Source: Bdellovibrionales bacterium | GTDB lineage: Bacteria > Bdellovibrionota > Bdellovibrionia > Bdellovibrionales > JAMPXM01 | Length of the DNA: 18,347 nucleotides | Reading direction: 5' to 3' | Assembly (NCBI GenBank): GCA_016713885.1 | Contig: JADJOF010000011.1 | Coordinates: 1-18,347, forward strand | In this document: positions 7,017-14,285 of the stretch, piece after piece | How the letters are laid out: each line of letters starts with the position of its first letter | Position numbering within the stretch: the first letter of the stretch is position 1 | Program-made: the position numbers and the translations under genes | The notes under the pieces: generated by a model | The model's input: the letters and a program-made list of their open reading frames with translations, nothing else | Databases searched by the model: none | What the model was told of the DNA's origin: nothing

Positions 7017-8369
7017 CTAGCGCTCGATCTCAAACTCAACACGGCGATTGGCCTGACGTCCCTGGTAATTGCCGTTGTCGGCGATCGGCTGGGCTTCGCC
7101 TAAGCCTTCGGCGCGAACTTTGTCGGCGCTGATGCCAAAGACGTCGATCAGACGACGACGGATTGCGAGGGCGCGCTTCTTTGAGAGATCGAGGTTGTAA
7201 ACGTCAGGTCCGACGGAGTCGGTGTGGCCTTCGATGGTGAGTTTCTTAAATCCGGAGCGCAGAGTCCCGGCGAGTTCGCGAAGGACGTCGTCATAGCGAC
7301 CGATCATTTTGTCGGAATCAAATTCAAACAAGATAGAACGGGTGCGAAGACGTTCTGCAACTCCAGTGGAGCTTGATGCTGTCGGCACCGTCTCAAGGTA
7401 CGAAACTTGCGGTGTCGGTGATTGCTTTGCAGGGTGGGAATCATTTTCGATCGGACCAAATGAATAGTTGAGTCCGGCATAGAGACGCCAGTCGGGAGAG
7501 GCGTTGCCTTGAATGAGCTCGGTGCCGCCGCCGGTGTGAACGGCGAGCTGTGTGGTGATGTCGTGCTTGATTCCGAGAAGCCACTCAAAGGAGGTGAGGC
7601 TGCGATCACCATAGGCGTTTGAACTCTCGGCTGGAAATCCTCCAAACACCTCTGTGATGAGCTTCGTGCTGAGTCCTGGAAAGTGATAGCTTGCGGCGGC
7701 AGAGGCGATCCACTGTGAACCAAGAGGGTCGGCGATGGAGCCAGCGATTTTTTCGCCTTTCGAGCGGAGGCGGTAGCCGACGTTTGCACCTAGTGCGAAG
7801 CGCCGAAGAGTTGTGTCGACGGCGAATTCGAGATTGGTTGTGGGGCCGGCACCGCGACCAGTGAACGGATTATCTTGAATCATATTGAAACCGGTTGAGA
7901 GCAAGACGGCGGCGCCTCCAGCGTCGTCGCCGAAGAAGCGGTACTTGGTGTTTAGTCGAACCTCGGTCACTCCGTTTGTGGCAAATTCACCGCGTGTGCC
8001 GGTGCCGTCGTCAACCTGTTGGCTTAAGACTTGTGGAATGCTAATGCCGAAATCCCAATTGCGCATAAGCCCCACGCCGGCGTTGACATCGACGCTGGTC
8101 AAGCGGTCGGTGAAATTCGTACGACTGCCGGCAGCATTCTCGTAGTAGGGAAGCGAGTTCACCGCGTAATTTAAAAACAAGCCGACGTTAAAAATGCCGG
8201 GCTTTAAAGTTTCCGAAGACTGCACGGTGACAAAGTCGAGACCGCTGGTCGTTGGGTTGAAATTCTGAGCGCTAGAGCCAACGACGTTGGCGTTTGTCTG
8301 ATTTGGAACAGAAAAAATGGCAAAGCTTGCAAGAACGGCAATCGCGCTGCGTTGAATCTGAGTCTTCAT
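7017..8369 (-). CDS. OmpA-family outer-membrane protein (beta-barrel plus peptidoglycan-binding domain)
   Basis: ATG at 8369 has GAGG five bases upstream and starts a normal signal peptide (A-V-L-A-S-F-A-I-F core, cleavage near T-N-A|N). A start ten codons further upstream is possible but spoils the signal peptide. The middle, about residues 40-310, alternates aromatic and small residues as in a transmembrane barrel (L-L-S-T-G-F-N-M-I, Y-A-G-L-N-Y-S-F-G). After a Ser/Pro/Thr-rich linker the last 115 residues form an OmpA domain: I-L-F-E-F-D-S-D-K, T-I-E-G-H-T-D-S-V-G, S-K-K-R-A-L-A-I-R-R-R-L, E-G-L-G-E-A-Q-P-I, N-R-R-V-E-F-E-I. The Asp and Arg that hold meso-diaminopimelate are present. Role: tethering the outer membrane to peptidoglycan. 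The frame is intact and the length, 450 residues, is normal. It is divergent from the barrel gene at 8408. Confidence 0.9.
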   Translation of the reverse strand: MKTQIQRSAIAVLASFAIFSVPNQTNANVVGSSAQNFNPTTSGLDFVTVQSSETLKPGIFNVGLFLNYAVNSLPYYENAAGSRTNFTDRLTSVDVNAGVGLMRNWDFGISIPQVLSQQVDDGTGTRGEFATNGVTEVRLNTKYRFFGDDAGGAAVLLSTGFNMIQDNPFTGRGAGPTTNLEFAVDTTLRRFALGANVGYRLRSKGEKIAGSIADPLGSQWIASAAASYHFPGLSTKLITEVFGGFPAESSNAYGDRSLTSFEWLLGIKHDITTQLAVHTGGGTELIQGNASPDWRLYAGLNYSFGPIENDSHPAKQSPTPQVSYLETVPTASSSTGVAERLRTRSILFEFDSDKMIGRYDDVLRELAGTLRSGFKKLTIEGHTDSVGPDVYNLDLSKKRALAIRRRLIDVFGISADKVRAEGLGEAQPIADNGNYQGRQANRRVEFEIER

Positions 8370-8407
8370 CCTTGCCTCACTCTTCCTTGATCGGCTCAAT
8401 TATAACT

Positions 8408-8976
8408 ATGAAACACTTCTTTCATTTTGGTTCCCGATTTTCATTTCTGCAACCCTTAGTATCTCGGCCATGGCGGCTGTCGACGGCTCCGAGCCTGCAC
8501 TCTGGATTGGGGGTGCCGGCGGCGTACTTGTTCCGAACAAGAGCGGAACGTCAGCGCGGTCGCAGCTGGGCTTTACCGTGGGTGCGAAAATCGGCTCTGA
8601 GTTTGGCGTGGGTGGCTACTACTCGACGTCGCAGAAAACCGAAGGAGCCCCAGTCGGTCAATTTGATCTCGACTTCTATGGAGTTGAGGGGAGCTATCAC
8701 TTTGAAGGTGAAGCGCGTGGAGCATACTTTGGCGCACGGATGGGGATTACGAAGATGGATTTCGGCGTGTCGCCCAACGAAGTGACCGCTTCGCCCTTCC
8801 ATTTCGGTTTAGTTGGTGGCTATAACCACTGGCTAGCGCGATCGCTTTCAGTGGGTGGCGATCTTGGGTTTTATTCGGTCTCTAAAGGTGAGGCGACATC
8901 GCGGGCCGGGGTCACTTCTACGGTCGACTCTTTTACGGTCCTGTCTTTTTTGGCGACTGTGAAGTTCTGGCTCTGA
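8408..8976 (+). CDS. Small outer-membrane beta-barrel protein, signal peptide out of frame
   Basis: The body (ATG at 8470 in the literal frame) is a compact porin-like barrel of about 168 residues. It has alternating strands (G-F-T-V-G-A-K-I-G, F-H-F-G-L-V-G-G-Y), ends in a C-terminal Trp-Leu strand (T-V-K-F-W-L), and resembles OmpW/OmpX-size barrels. Read in the body's frame, the upstream bases give LLSFWFPIFISATLSISAMA, a perfect signal peptide, but with no start codon. ATG at 8408 is one base out of frame. Adding one A to the run at 8411-8413 gives M-K-T-L-L-S-F-W and joins both. I therefore place the start at 8408 with a one-base loss. The gap to the divergent ompA-like start is only 38 bp, so the promoters must overlap. 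The last 105 bp overlap a small minus-strand gene. Confidence 0.75.
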
Positions 8977-9065
8977 GTGAAAACAAGTGCGGTGTAAATG
9001 GCCGCAATTGCGATAAGAGCGACCGTTGTAACGAGATAGTCCTTGAGGATCGATAAAAGCGACAT
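8871..9065 (-). CDS. Small single-span membrane protein (64 aa), unknown function
   Basis: ATG at 9065 has GGAG with a 5-nt spacer; a GTG one codon upstream is an alternative. Residues about 10-30 form one strong transmembrane helix (L-V-T-T-V-A-L-I-A-I-A-A-I-Y). A charged tail follows (A-K-K-D-R-T-V-K-E-S) and the protein ends P-L-E-T-E. The 3' part overlaps the convergent barrel gene by about 105 bp, which argues for caution; the hydrophobic segment and ribosome site argue that it is real. The start codon and Shine-Dalgarno lie in a hairpin at 9063-9088, so translation may be controlled. Confidence 0.5.
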   Translation of the reverse strand: MSLLSILKDYLVTTVALIAIAAIYTALVFTQSQNFTVAKKDRTVKESTVEVTPARDVASPLETE

Positions 9066-9088
9066 CACGGCTCCAGTGCACCGTGATG
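9063..9088 (-). promoter_or_regulatory. Hairpin enclosing the ribosome site and start codon of the small membrane protein
   Basis: CATCACGG (9063-9070) and CCGTGATG (9081-9088) form a perfect 8-bp stem with a 10-nt loop. On the minus-strand mRNA the ATG is at the foot of the stem and GGAG is in the loop. It also lies about 55 bp past the stop of the PA14 lipoprotein gene, so it could instead serve as that gene's transcript end, although no T-run follows. Confidence 0.4.
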
Positions 9089-9142
9089 TGAGTTCTGCGT
9101 CAAGCGGACTGCGACGATGGTCGGGCTAGCAAAAGGGCACGA

Positions 9143-9871
9143 TCAGTCGTCTGTGCGCCCCTGTACAGCTGTCGAAATGGTTCGGCCGTAGGTATCAGAA
9201 ATCGAAACAGCCTGGACCGAGTAGTCGGTTGATGCCGCTAAACCCGTAATTCGAACTTGGTGACTTGTGCGCAGGATGTTGTCCGATGTCGTGATCGTTT
9301 GCACACCGGCCGCATTCTTGGCGACCACTTGGCTTGTAGCGGGAATATCGGTGTTCCAAGTGACGACGAAGCCATCGTTGAATTTTTCAAGCAGCGTGAG
9401 ATTGCTGATAACGGGGCGTTCACCCTCTTTGCACGGATTGAACATCACTTCGTTCGAAAGAGCGAAGCTGTCTTTGCCGACGGGCGCCCAACCTCGAGCG
9501 AGGAGGGCGGTGTAGGCCTTCTGTGGTTTTGAGCTGTTGTTTGGGTCAAACCACGTACTGTTGCCACTGACGCCGCAGGCTGGGTCAGCCGGTTGGCCGG
9601 CGGTCACTTTGCGCATCAAGAGGATCAATGAGATATGGTAGCGCGGCCCTTGGTAGTATTCGAGGACCATTGGAATTTCACTTGTTGCGTCGAGTGCAAT
9701 CGGAGCAACGCCGCAGCCGAGTCGCGTCGGGTGGTCGCCGTCATTATCGACGTTTGCTGTGTAGACGCCGTCAGCGCCGCGAAGTTTCATGACGGCACCA
9801 TCGTCTGAGAGGATCGCAAACTCGTAGAGTCCTGGCTCTTGTTCAAGGCCAAGGCGAAGAATCGATTTGAG
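9143..9871 (-). CDS. PA14/Fn3 lipoprotein, C-terminal part (frameshifted from 9787-10299)
   Basis: The literal ORF begins at an ATG at 9790, but the frame is open upstream to about 9871 and encodes R-L-G-L-E-Q-E-P-G-L-Y-E-F-A-I-L-S-D-D-G. This is the centre of a PA14-type domain (the S-D-D-G and V-D-N-D-G-D-H motifs). PA14 domains bind carbohydrate or sit in adhesins. After residue 125 of the literal ORF a fibronectin type III-like domain follows (P-V-I-S-N-L, V-V-T-W-N-T, S-H-Q-V-R-I-T-G-L, T-D-Y-S-V-Q-A-V). The piece belongs with the lipoprotein N-terminus encoded just upstream in another frame: one base is missing near 9869-9871, where T-T-C is expected in R-F-K-S-I-L-R-L. The joined product is about 385 residues. 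Confidence 0.8.
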   Translation of the reverse strand, partial: LKSILRLGLEQEPGLYEFAILSDDGAVMKLRGADGVYTANVDNDGDHPTRLGCGVAPIALDATSEIPMVLEYYQGPRYHISLILLMRKVTAGQPADPACGVSGNSTWFDPNNSSKPQKAYTALLARGWAPVGKDSFALSNEVMFNPCKEGERPVISNLTLLEKFNDGFVVTWNTDIPATSQVVAKNAAGVQTITTSDNILRTSHQVRITGLAASTDYSVQAVSISDTYGRTISTAVQGRTDD

Positions 9872-10299
9872 CGAAGTGCGAAGTATTCGATGAGCGTGTT
9901 CCCCGAGTCGTTTTGAACAGTGCCGCCGGCCTCGCTTGCGAAACCCATTTGGAAAAGACGTGTTGGCACATTGAGCTCTGAGAAGAAGAGATTCTGAGTT
10001 GAGGCCGTTCCGCTAGAAATCATCGTACTGACATTGTGTTGAGGGCTGACACCTGCACCAAGCCACCAGAGTTCGGCTTTGAGGCCTTGATTGGACCGTG
10101 GGTCGGGAGTTCCGCCAAATGGATCACAGACCGTCTTTGGGGCCGGGTATTTATTGACGGCCATTTTTGACATGCGCATCACTTCTTTGGCGACCGTCGT
10201 CTCATTGAGATCACTGTTGGATGAGCAGCCGACCAGGAAAAGGAGAGGGATCAGGAGTGCCACGCGATTTTGAAAGTGTGGGAACGTGTTTTCTTTCAT
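9787..10299 (-). CDS. PA14/Fn3 lipoprotein, N-terminal part (frameshifted)
   Basis: ATG at 10299 has GGAG with a 5-nt spacer. The signal peptide ends in a textbook lipobox (L-F-L-V-G-C, Cys25). The following region contains the start of a PA14-like domain (L-K-A-E-L-W-W-L-G, N-V-P-T-R-L-F-Q-M-G-F, and I-E-Y-F-A-L-R). From about residue 145 the frame turns into a Ser/Thr/Gln-rich tail ending in S-S-Q-T-M-V-P-S, while the conserved domain continues one frame over in the 9143-9871 segment. The tail is therefore an artefact of the frame change. In the cell the intact product would be a membrane-anchored, probably surface-exposed, carbohydrate-binding or adhesive lipoprotein (inference). Confidence 0.8.
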   Translation of the reverse strand: MKENTFPHFQNRVALLIPLLFLVGCSSNSDLNETTVAKEVMRMSKMAVNKYPAPKTVCDPFGGTPDPRSNQGLKAELWWLGAGVSPQHNVSTMISSGTASTQNLFFSELNVPTRLFQMGFASEAGGTVQNDSGNTLIEYFALRSNRFFALALNKSQDSTSLRSSQTMVPS

Positions 10300-10340
10300 A
10301 AGAACTCCGATCAGCGATGCGAAATCGTATCGCTACAGAC

Positions 10341-10362
10341 ATCATCCTAAAGAAAGGATGAT
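10341..10362. promoter_or_regulatory. Inverted repeat in a divergent intergenic region (possible operator)
   Basis: ATCATCCT (10341-10348) and AGGATGAT (10355-10362) are perfect 8-bp arms with a 6-nt spacer. They lie about 40 bp upstream of the minus-strand lipoprotein start, in the region shared with the divergent acyltransferase gene. Candidate regulator site; no T-run follows on either strand. Confidence 0.35.
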
Positions 10363-10455
10363 TGAACCGGGACTGTTAGAAGTTCGGCAGTTTCTAGAAA
10401 ATTCGATGGCGGCCATGTGGATTGTCTATGACGTCGTCGGCTGAAAATAACTTTT

Positions 10456-10490
10456 TCGAAATATCGAGGATTTGATCTGATTTATTTCGA
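10456..10490 (+). promoter_or_regulatory. Inverted and direct repeats just upstream of the acyltransferase gene
   Basis: TCGAAATA (10456-10463) is mirrored by TATTTCGA (10483-10490), and TCGAGGA occurs twice (10464-10470, 10487-10493). They end 25 bp before the start codon, so a bound protein or an mRNA fold here could affect expression. Speculative. Confidence 0.3.
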
Positions 10491-10514
10491 GGACGTGATA
10501 AGGAGTGTCCCGTT

Positions 10515-11294
10515 ATGCGTCGTCTCATTGAATACGAGGCAGTCACGTCCCGCCTATTGGGGTTGCTGGCTCGAAGTACGAAATTTGAATCTCAACCGGG
10601 TCTCGATCGCATTTTGGCTGAAAATCCGAAGTTGCTCGTCGTTTTTAATCATGGAACACCACTTTCGTGGTTGCCGGCGGCCTGCTTGCTCACATCCCAC
10701 GTCTGCGCACGCGGCGGGGGCCATCGTAAACCTTTCGCGGTGATGGACCGCTTCTTTTACTCAGTGCCGCTACTCCAGAGTTTGGCGAAGTATATTTCGC
10801 AAACAGATCGGCCGCTTCGTTTTCAAGAGCTGATCGAAGCTTTTCAAAAGATGGAGGCTGGTGATCTAGTCGTATTTCCTGAGGGCTCCAACTGCTTCTT
10901 TGGTCCGGGCGATAAGCTGCAGCCGTTCCGTTCGAATCGATTTGTCGAGATTGCGATCGAAGCTCGGGTGCCTATTTTGATCTGTGTGCATCGAGGGTCT
11001 GAACATTGGGCGAAGACGGTGCCTGTTGCACCGTGGCTCTATCTAAGTTTGCAGAGCATTTTGGGTGGAACGGTGATCGATCGCTTTTTTCAAGGGCGTT
11101 TGGAGAAGTCCGGAAAAGTGACGATCCCGCTCTTGCCAACGCCGATGGATCATTTCGAAATGTGTGTGGAACTTCATCAGCCATCCACGTGGACTCTTCC
11201 GACCGCCGGCGCTGAGCGCACGGAGCGGATTGAGGCCGAGGCACGGCAGGTCTTTGAAAAAATGACCGGCATGCTGTCAGAACTGACGCGTTAG
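10515..11294 (+). CDS. PlsC-like (LPLAT family) acyltransferase
   Basis: ATG at 10515 follows AAGGAG with a 9-nt spacer. The 259-residue protein shows the acyltransferase motif order. Motif I is V-F-N-H-G-T-P-L-S (His46). A D-R-F/S-V-P-L region follows near 78-86. Motif III is F-P-E-G-S-N (121-126). Motif IV is A-R-V-P-I-L-I-C-V (about 153-161). Family members transfer an acyl chain to lysophosphatidate or other lipids at the inner membrane. Oddity: motif I should be N-H-x4-D, and here the Asp position is Ser51, so activity or substrate may differ from true PlsC. No transmembrane helix is evident, so it is likely a peripheral membrane enzyme. The frame is intact. A small HPF-like gene follows on the same strand after about 146 bp. 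Confidence 0.75.
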   Translation: MRRLIEYEAVTSRLLGLLARSTKFESQPGLDRILAENPKLLVVFNHGTPLSWLPAACLLTSHVCARGGGHRKPFAVMDRFFYSVPLLQSLAKYISQTDRPLRFQELIEAFQKMEAGDLVVFPEGSNCFFGPGDKLQPFRSNRFVEIAIEARVPILICVHRGSEHWAKTVPVAPWLYLSLQSILGGTVIDRFFQGRLEKSGKVTIPLLPTPMDHFEMCVELHQPSTWTLPTAGAERTERIEAEARQVFEKMTGMLSELTR

Positions 11295-11440
11295 TGGCGA
11301 CGGCTTTACGTACTTTAGAGTTGGAGCTCCATGAGGAGCACTCTCGCGCGGTTAAGATCGCATGAAACTCGACAGAGCTCTCGATGGCTGTTACGAACCG
11401 AGGCAGAGCGAGTTTCGAGTAAGACCAGAGGGGGATATTC

Positions 11441-11758
11441 GTGGTTATTGAAAAGCGTCAGGCTGATGGTGTGTTCGTCGAAGTTCATGGTGTTGAGCTT
11501 TCGGGCGATGAGCGTGAGCGTCTTTTCTCGGGGCTTTCGTACCTGCAGAACGAAGCGCCGTCGGATGCGACAAGTCGGCTCGTCATCAGTAACTCTGATG
11601 ATGGGTGCGAGCTGCGTTTGGTGATTCGTTCTGTTGCGCGCCGATTTGAGGTTGAATCTCTTGGCGCAAAATTTGGCGAGGCCTTTGAAGGGCTTTTGGG
11701 CACCTGTGGGCGTCAGCTGCAAATGTGGCAAGAAGAGCGCTGGTCAACGCTTCAGTAG
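11441..11758 (+). CDS. Small protein resembling HPF/RaiA ribosome hibernation factors (tentative)
   Basis: GTG at 11441 has a GAGGGGG ribosome site 6 bases upstream. The 105 residues follow the beta-alpha-beta-beta-beta-alpha rhythm of the S30EA/RaiA fold. There is a strand F-V-E-V-H-G-V-E-L-S, a helix starting G-D-E-R-E-R-L-F, then L-V-I-S-N-S and C-E-L-R-L-V-I-R-S strands. A final helix F-G-E-A-F-E-G-L-L is followed by Q-L-Q-M-W-Q-E-E-R, much like the Q-L-x-K-x-K-x-R end of HPF. If right, it would bind 30S subunits in stationary phase. This is pattern resemblance only. It overlaps the convergent methyltransferase gene by 15 bp. Confidence 0.6.
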   Translation: MVIEKRQADGVFVEVHGVELSGDERERLFSGLSYLQNEAPSDATSRLVISNSDDGCELRLVIRSVARRFEVESLGAKFGEAFEGLLGTCGRQLQMWQEERWSTLQ

Positions 11759-12898
11759 TTGTTTGAGCCGTTCAAGAGCTTCGGTTTTAATTCGAAGCTC
11801 AATCGCGTTTTCGGGGCCTCGTCTGTCTCCGATTTCAATGTCTTCAAGTTGAAATAGATCGCCTCTTTCGAATTGAAAGTGGGCAAGCGGTTTTGTCAGC
11901 CGCTGCGGAAACCATGATAAAAATTCGCGCGAGCTCGATCGACAGAGAAGCTGTCGGTTCTTGCCTTTTTCAATAAGCGTATCGCCGGTCACGCGCGCTA
12001 AGTTAGGAACGTTCGGCGGGGGCTCGCGTCTGGCCAAGAGGTAGCTAAAGGTGACGGTCTCGTTTTTCATCGGGAGTCTTGCTTCAAGCGCCTCCCACCA
12101 GTCGGGTTTAAATGGCACTGTGCGGTCATGGCACCAGTCTTTTTCGGAGTGAAGAAGGAGTGGGCATTCGCCAGCATGAGTACACGGTGCCCAGATGTGA
12201 AAGCCCGATTCTTGAAGAATCTGTCGGAGGCGTTGAAGCTTTCGCGCATCTTCAGACGTCGACGGTTCAATGATCACAAGTCCACCAGCGTGACCCGACG
12301 TCAGACGGCGGATCAGGCTGGCTGACTCTCGTTCGTCTTTGAGCTCGGTCAGCACGTAGGACAGGACGACGAGGTGCTGTGGACTGAAGCTTGGAAGCGG
12401 GTCGGCTGGGAGGTTCAATATTCCACTTTTGACATCAGCTGGGCTAGCGAGTCCTGGGGCTTCGAGTGAGGCATGAAGGCGTGCCGCGCGTTCGACAACA
12501 CGGTGATCGCGGTCAAAGAGGTGGACGCGTTGGAAGGGAGCAAGCGGGCGAAGTCCGAGACTTGCGGCACCTGATCCGCAGCCGATATCGACGAGGTCGG
12601 TGAAGCCTGAAAAGAACTGACGCTCTTGGCCGCGACGGCCAACTGTGCCGGCCCGCGAGAGATTGAGCGGATGGTAATACGCTAAAAGCGCTTGGATCGC
12701 CCAGGGCTCTTGCCACGGTGATCTTTCGAGCGGATTTGAAACATAATGATTCGAGAGCCGAAGGGTGGAAGCCGCCAGAGTCTTCACGTCCGGCGTTTCG
12801 GTGCCGAGTGATTCTATTTCGCCTCTTAGGGTCGTATTGAGCCAGGGGGTCCAATCGGGAGATGAGTCTGATTTGGCTTGAGAGGAGTGATTTTCCAC
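11744..12898 (-). CDS. Rsm22-type SAM-dependent methyltransferase (ribosomal small-subunit associated)
   Basis: GTG at 12898 with GGAG upstream gives 384 residues. L-V-D-I-G-C-G-S-G (about 102-110) is the SAM-binding motif I, and V-V-L-S-Y-V-L-T-E-L (about 177-186) corresponds to the active-site strand. The segment A-P-C-T-H-A-G-E-C-P-L-L and then D-W-C-H-D (Cys239, Cys245, Cys256) is the hallmark of the Rsm22/METTL17 family. In its mitochondrial members these cysteines help hold a metal or Fe-S centre and the protein acts in small-subunit assembly. The bacterial role is less clear. The N-terminus is a Ser-rich tail. The frame is intact. The gene is divergent from the peroxiredoxin gene with about 60 bp between starts. 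Confidence 0.8.
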   Translation of the reverse strand: MENHSSQAKSDSSPDWTPWLNTTLRGEIESLGTETPDVKTLAASTLRLSNHYVSNPLERSPWQEPWAIQALLAYYHPLNLSRAGTVGRRGQERQFFSGFTDLVDIGCGSGAASLGLRPLAPFQRVHLFDRDHRVVERAARLHASLEAPGLASPADVKSGILNLPADPLPSFSPQHLVVLSYVLTELKDERESASLIRRLTSGHAGGLVIIEPSTSEDARKLQRLRQILQESGFHIWAPCTHAGECPLLLHSEKDWCHDRTVPFKPDWWEALEARLPMKNETVTFSYLLARREPPPNVPNLARVTGDTLIEKGKNRQLLCRSSSREFLSWFPQRLTKPLAHFQFERGDLFQLEDIEIGDRRGPENAIELRIKTEALERLKQLLKR

Positions 12899-12958
12899 GT
12901 TGTTGTGCTCCGATTTTCCGCGTTAAATCGAGTTAACCTGAAAGATTGGAGTTCTCAA

Positions 12959-13578
12959 ATGGCGAAATTGAAGAAGAAGACCCAATTGAAAAAAGTGAAG
13001 GCGAAAAAGAAGGTCGCGAAGAAAAAGCGGCTGTTCGTAAGAAAACGGTGAAACGCGCTGAAACAGTGAAGCGAACGTCGGCGCAAAAGAAGACGGCGGG
13101 TTCGTCGGCGAGCTCGATGGTTGGTAAAGCGGCTCCTGATTTCGTCATGCCCTCAACCGGTGGTAAGAACCTGTCGTTTAAGGATTTTGCCGGGAAGAAT
13201 GTCGTTTATTTCTATCCGAAAGACAATACCCCGGGCTGTACGCTTGAAGGGCATGATTTTCGGCGACTGAGTGCCGAGTTTGACGACGAAAACACTGTGA
13301 TTCTCGGAGCTTCCAAAGACTCTGTGAAGAGTCACGAGGGCTTTCGCTCAAAGTGTGAGTTCCCGTTTGATCTGATCGCGGACGAGGATGAGAAACTCTG
13401 TCGTGCCTTTGACGTCATTCAAATGAAGAGCCTCTATGGCCGAAAATACGAAGGAATCGAGCGCTCGACATTTGTCGTCGACGGACACGGACGGGTGTTA
13501 AAAGAATGGCGCAAGGTGAAGGTCGACGGACACGCGCAAGAGGTGCTCGATTTTGTAAAAAGTTTGGCGCGAGCGTAG
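12959..13578 (+). CDS. bcp: Thiol peroxidase of the Bcp/PrxQ family with a lysine-rich N-terminal tail (frameshifted in the tail)
   Basis: The enzyme part starts at M-V-G-K-A-A-P-D-F (ATG 13117). It carries Y-P-K-D-N-T-P-G-C-T, with the peroxidatic Cys, and the family motifs V-I-L-G-A-S-K-D and F-P-F-D-L-I-A-D. It reduces peroxides using thioredoxin. The usual second Cys five residues after the first is His here (C-T-L-E-G-H); another Cys follows in F-R-S-K-C. ATG at 12959 has GGAG with a 7-nt spacer and begins a Lys-rich tail (M-A-K-L-K-K-K) that stops at 13052 in its own frame. Adding one A to the A5 run at 13022-13026 joins it to K-K-K-A-A-V-R-K-K-T and the enzyme. The literal long ORF from 12946 instead starts with an acidic stretch that is the wrong frame of the same DNA. 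The tail resembles histone-H1-like tails. Confidence 0.85.
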
Positions 13579-13586
13579 GTCTTCTG

Positions 13587-14285
13587 ATGCGCATCTACGA
13601 CTTGAGTCCGCGGCTATCAGAAAGAACCGGCGTGTTTCCTGGAGATGTGGGTTTTCGCCGAGAAACCGCGATGAGCTTTGAAGCTGGGCATCACTTGGCA
13701 CTCAGTGCGATGACGACGACACTTCATATCGGAAGTCATGCGGATTCGCCGGGACACTATGTTCGCCGAGGTGCCGGAATTGACCGTCGAGCTTTGGGGC
13801 TTTACGTCGGACAGTGTTGGGTCACGAGCGTCGCTGTTGAGCGCGGTGAGCGAGTCGCGAAGTCGCATCTTTCGGAGGCGACTCTCGCGGCGATTGAGGG
13901 ACATCAGGTTTCGCGGATTTTAATTGGTACCGGAACATTTCCTGATCCTGAACAATGGAACTCTGACTTTGCGAGCCTTCAGCCAGAACTGATTCATTGG
14001 CTTGCTGATCACGGTGTGGTTCTGATTGGCATCGATACGCCTTCGGTTGATCCGGAAACCTCGAAGACGCTTGAAGCGCATGCGGCGTTGGCTGCTCGTG
14101 ATCTCGCCGTGCTTGAGGGGATTTGCCTAAGCGGTGTTTCCGAGGGGCGCTATTTTTTATCGGCGGCTCCGCTGAAAATTGCTGATGGTGATGCTGGCCC
14201 ACTACGTGCGCTGCTCATTGAAGGTTTTGATGGTGATGTGGCGCACGATGTGCCAGTGACGGTTTGTGAAGATGGCGGCGAGTAG
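13587..14285 (+). CDS. kynB: Kynurenine formamidase (arylformamidase, cyclase family)
   Basis: ATG at 13587 lies 8 bp after the peroxiredoxin stop, with AGGT upstream, so the two are likely cotranscribed. A longer ORF from 13506 overlaps the peroxiredoxin and is rejected. The 232-residue protein has the metal-binding signature L-H-I-G-S-H-A-D-S-P-G-H-Y (His47, His51, Asp53, His57). It also has R-I-L-I-G-T-G-T near 133-140 and I-G-I-D-T-P-S-V-D near 166-174, typical of KynB. It hydrolyses N-formylkynurenine to kynurenine and formate, the second step of tryptophan catabolism; the first-step enzyme is encoded at 14912-15994 on the other strand. The length is normal for the family (about 210-230) and the frame is intact. 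Confidence 0.85.
   Translation: MRIYDLSPRLSERTGVFPGDVGFRRETAMSFEAGHHLALSAMTTTLHIGSHADSPGHYVRRGAGIDRRALGLYVGQCWVTSVAVERGERVAKSHLSEATLAAIEGHQVSRILIGTGTFPDPEQWNSDFASLQPELIHWLADHGVVLIGIDTPSVDPETSKTLEAHAALAARDLAVLEGICLSGVSEGRYFLSAAPLKIADGDAGPLRALLIEGFDGDVAHDVPVTVCEDGGE

Noticed and set aside
12946..13030. Acidic Glu-rich N-terminus of the peroxiredoxin from a TTG at 12946
   Set aside because: It is the +2 frame of a Lys-rich stretch; ATG 12959 has a proper GGAG ribosome site and a sensible Lys-rich reading that joins the enzyme after one added A.
13506..13586. Upstream start for kynurenine formamidase
   Set aside because: It lies wholly inside the peroxiredoxin gene and adds a basic, non-conserved stretch; M-R-I-Y-D-L-S is the normal KynB start.
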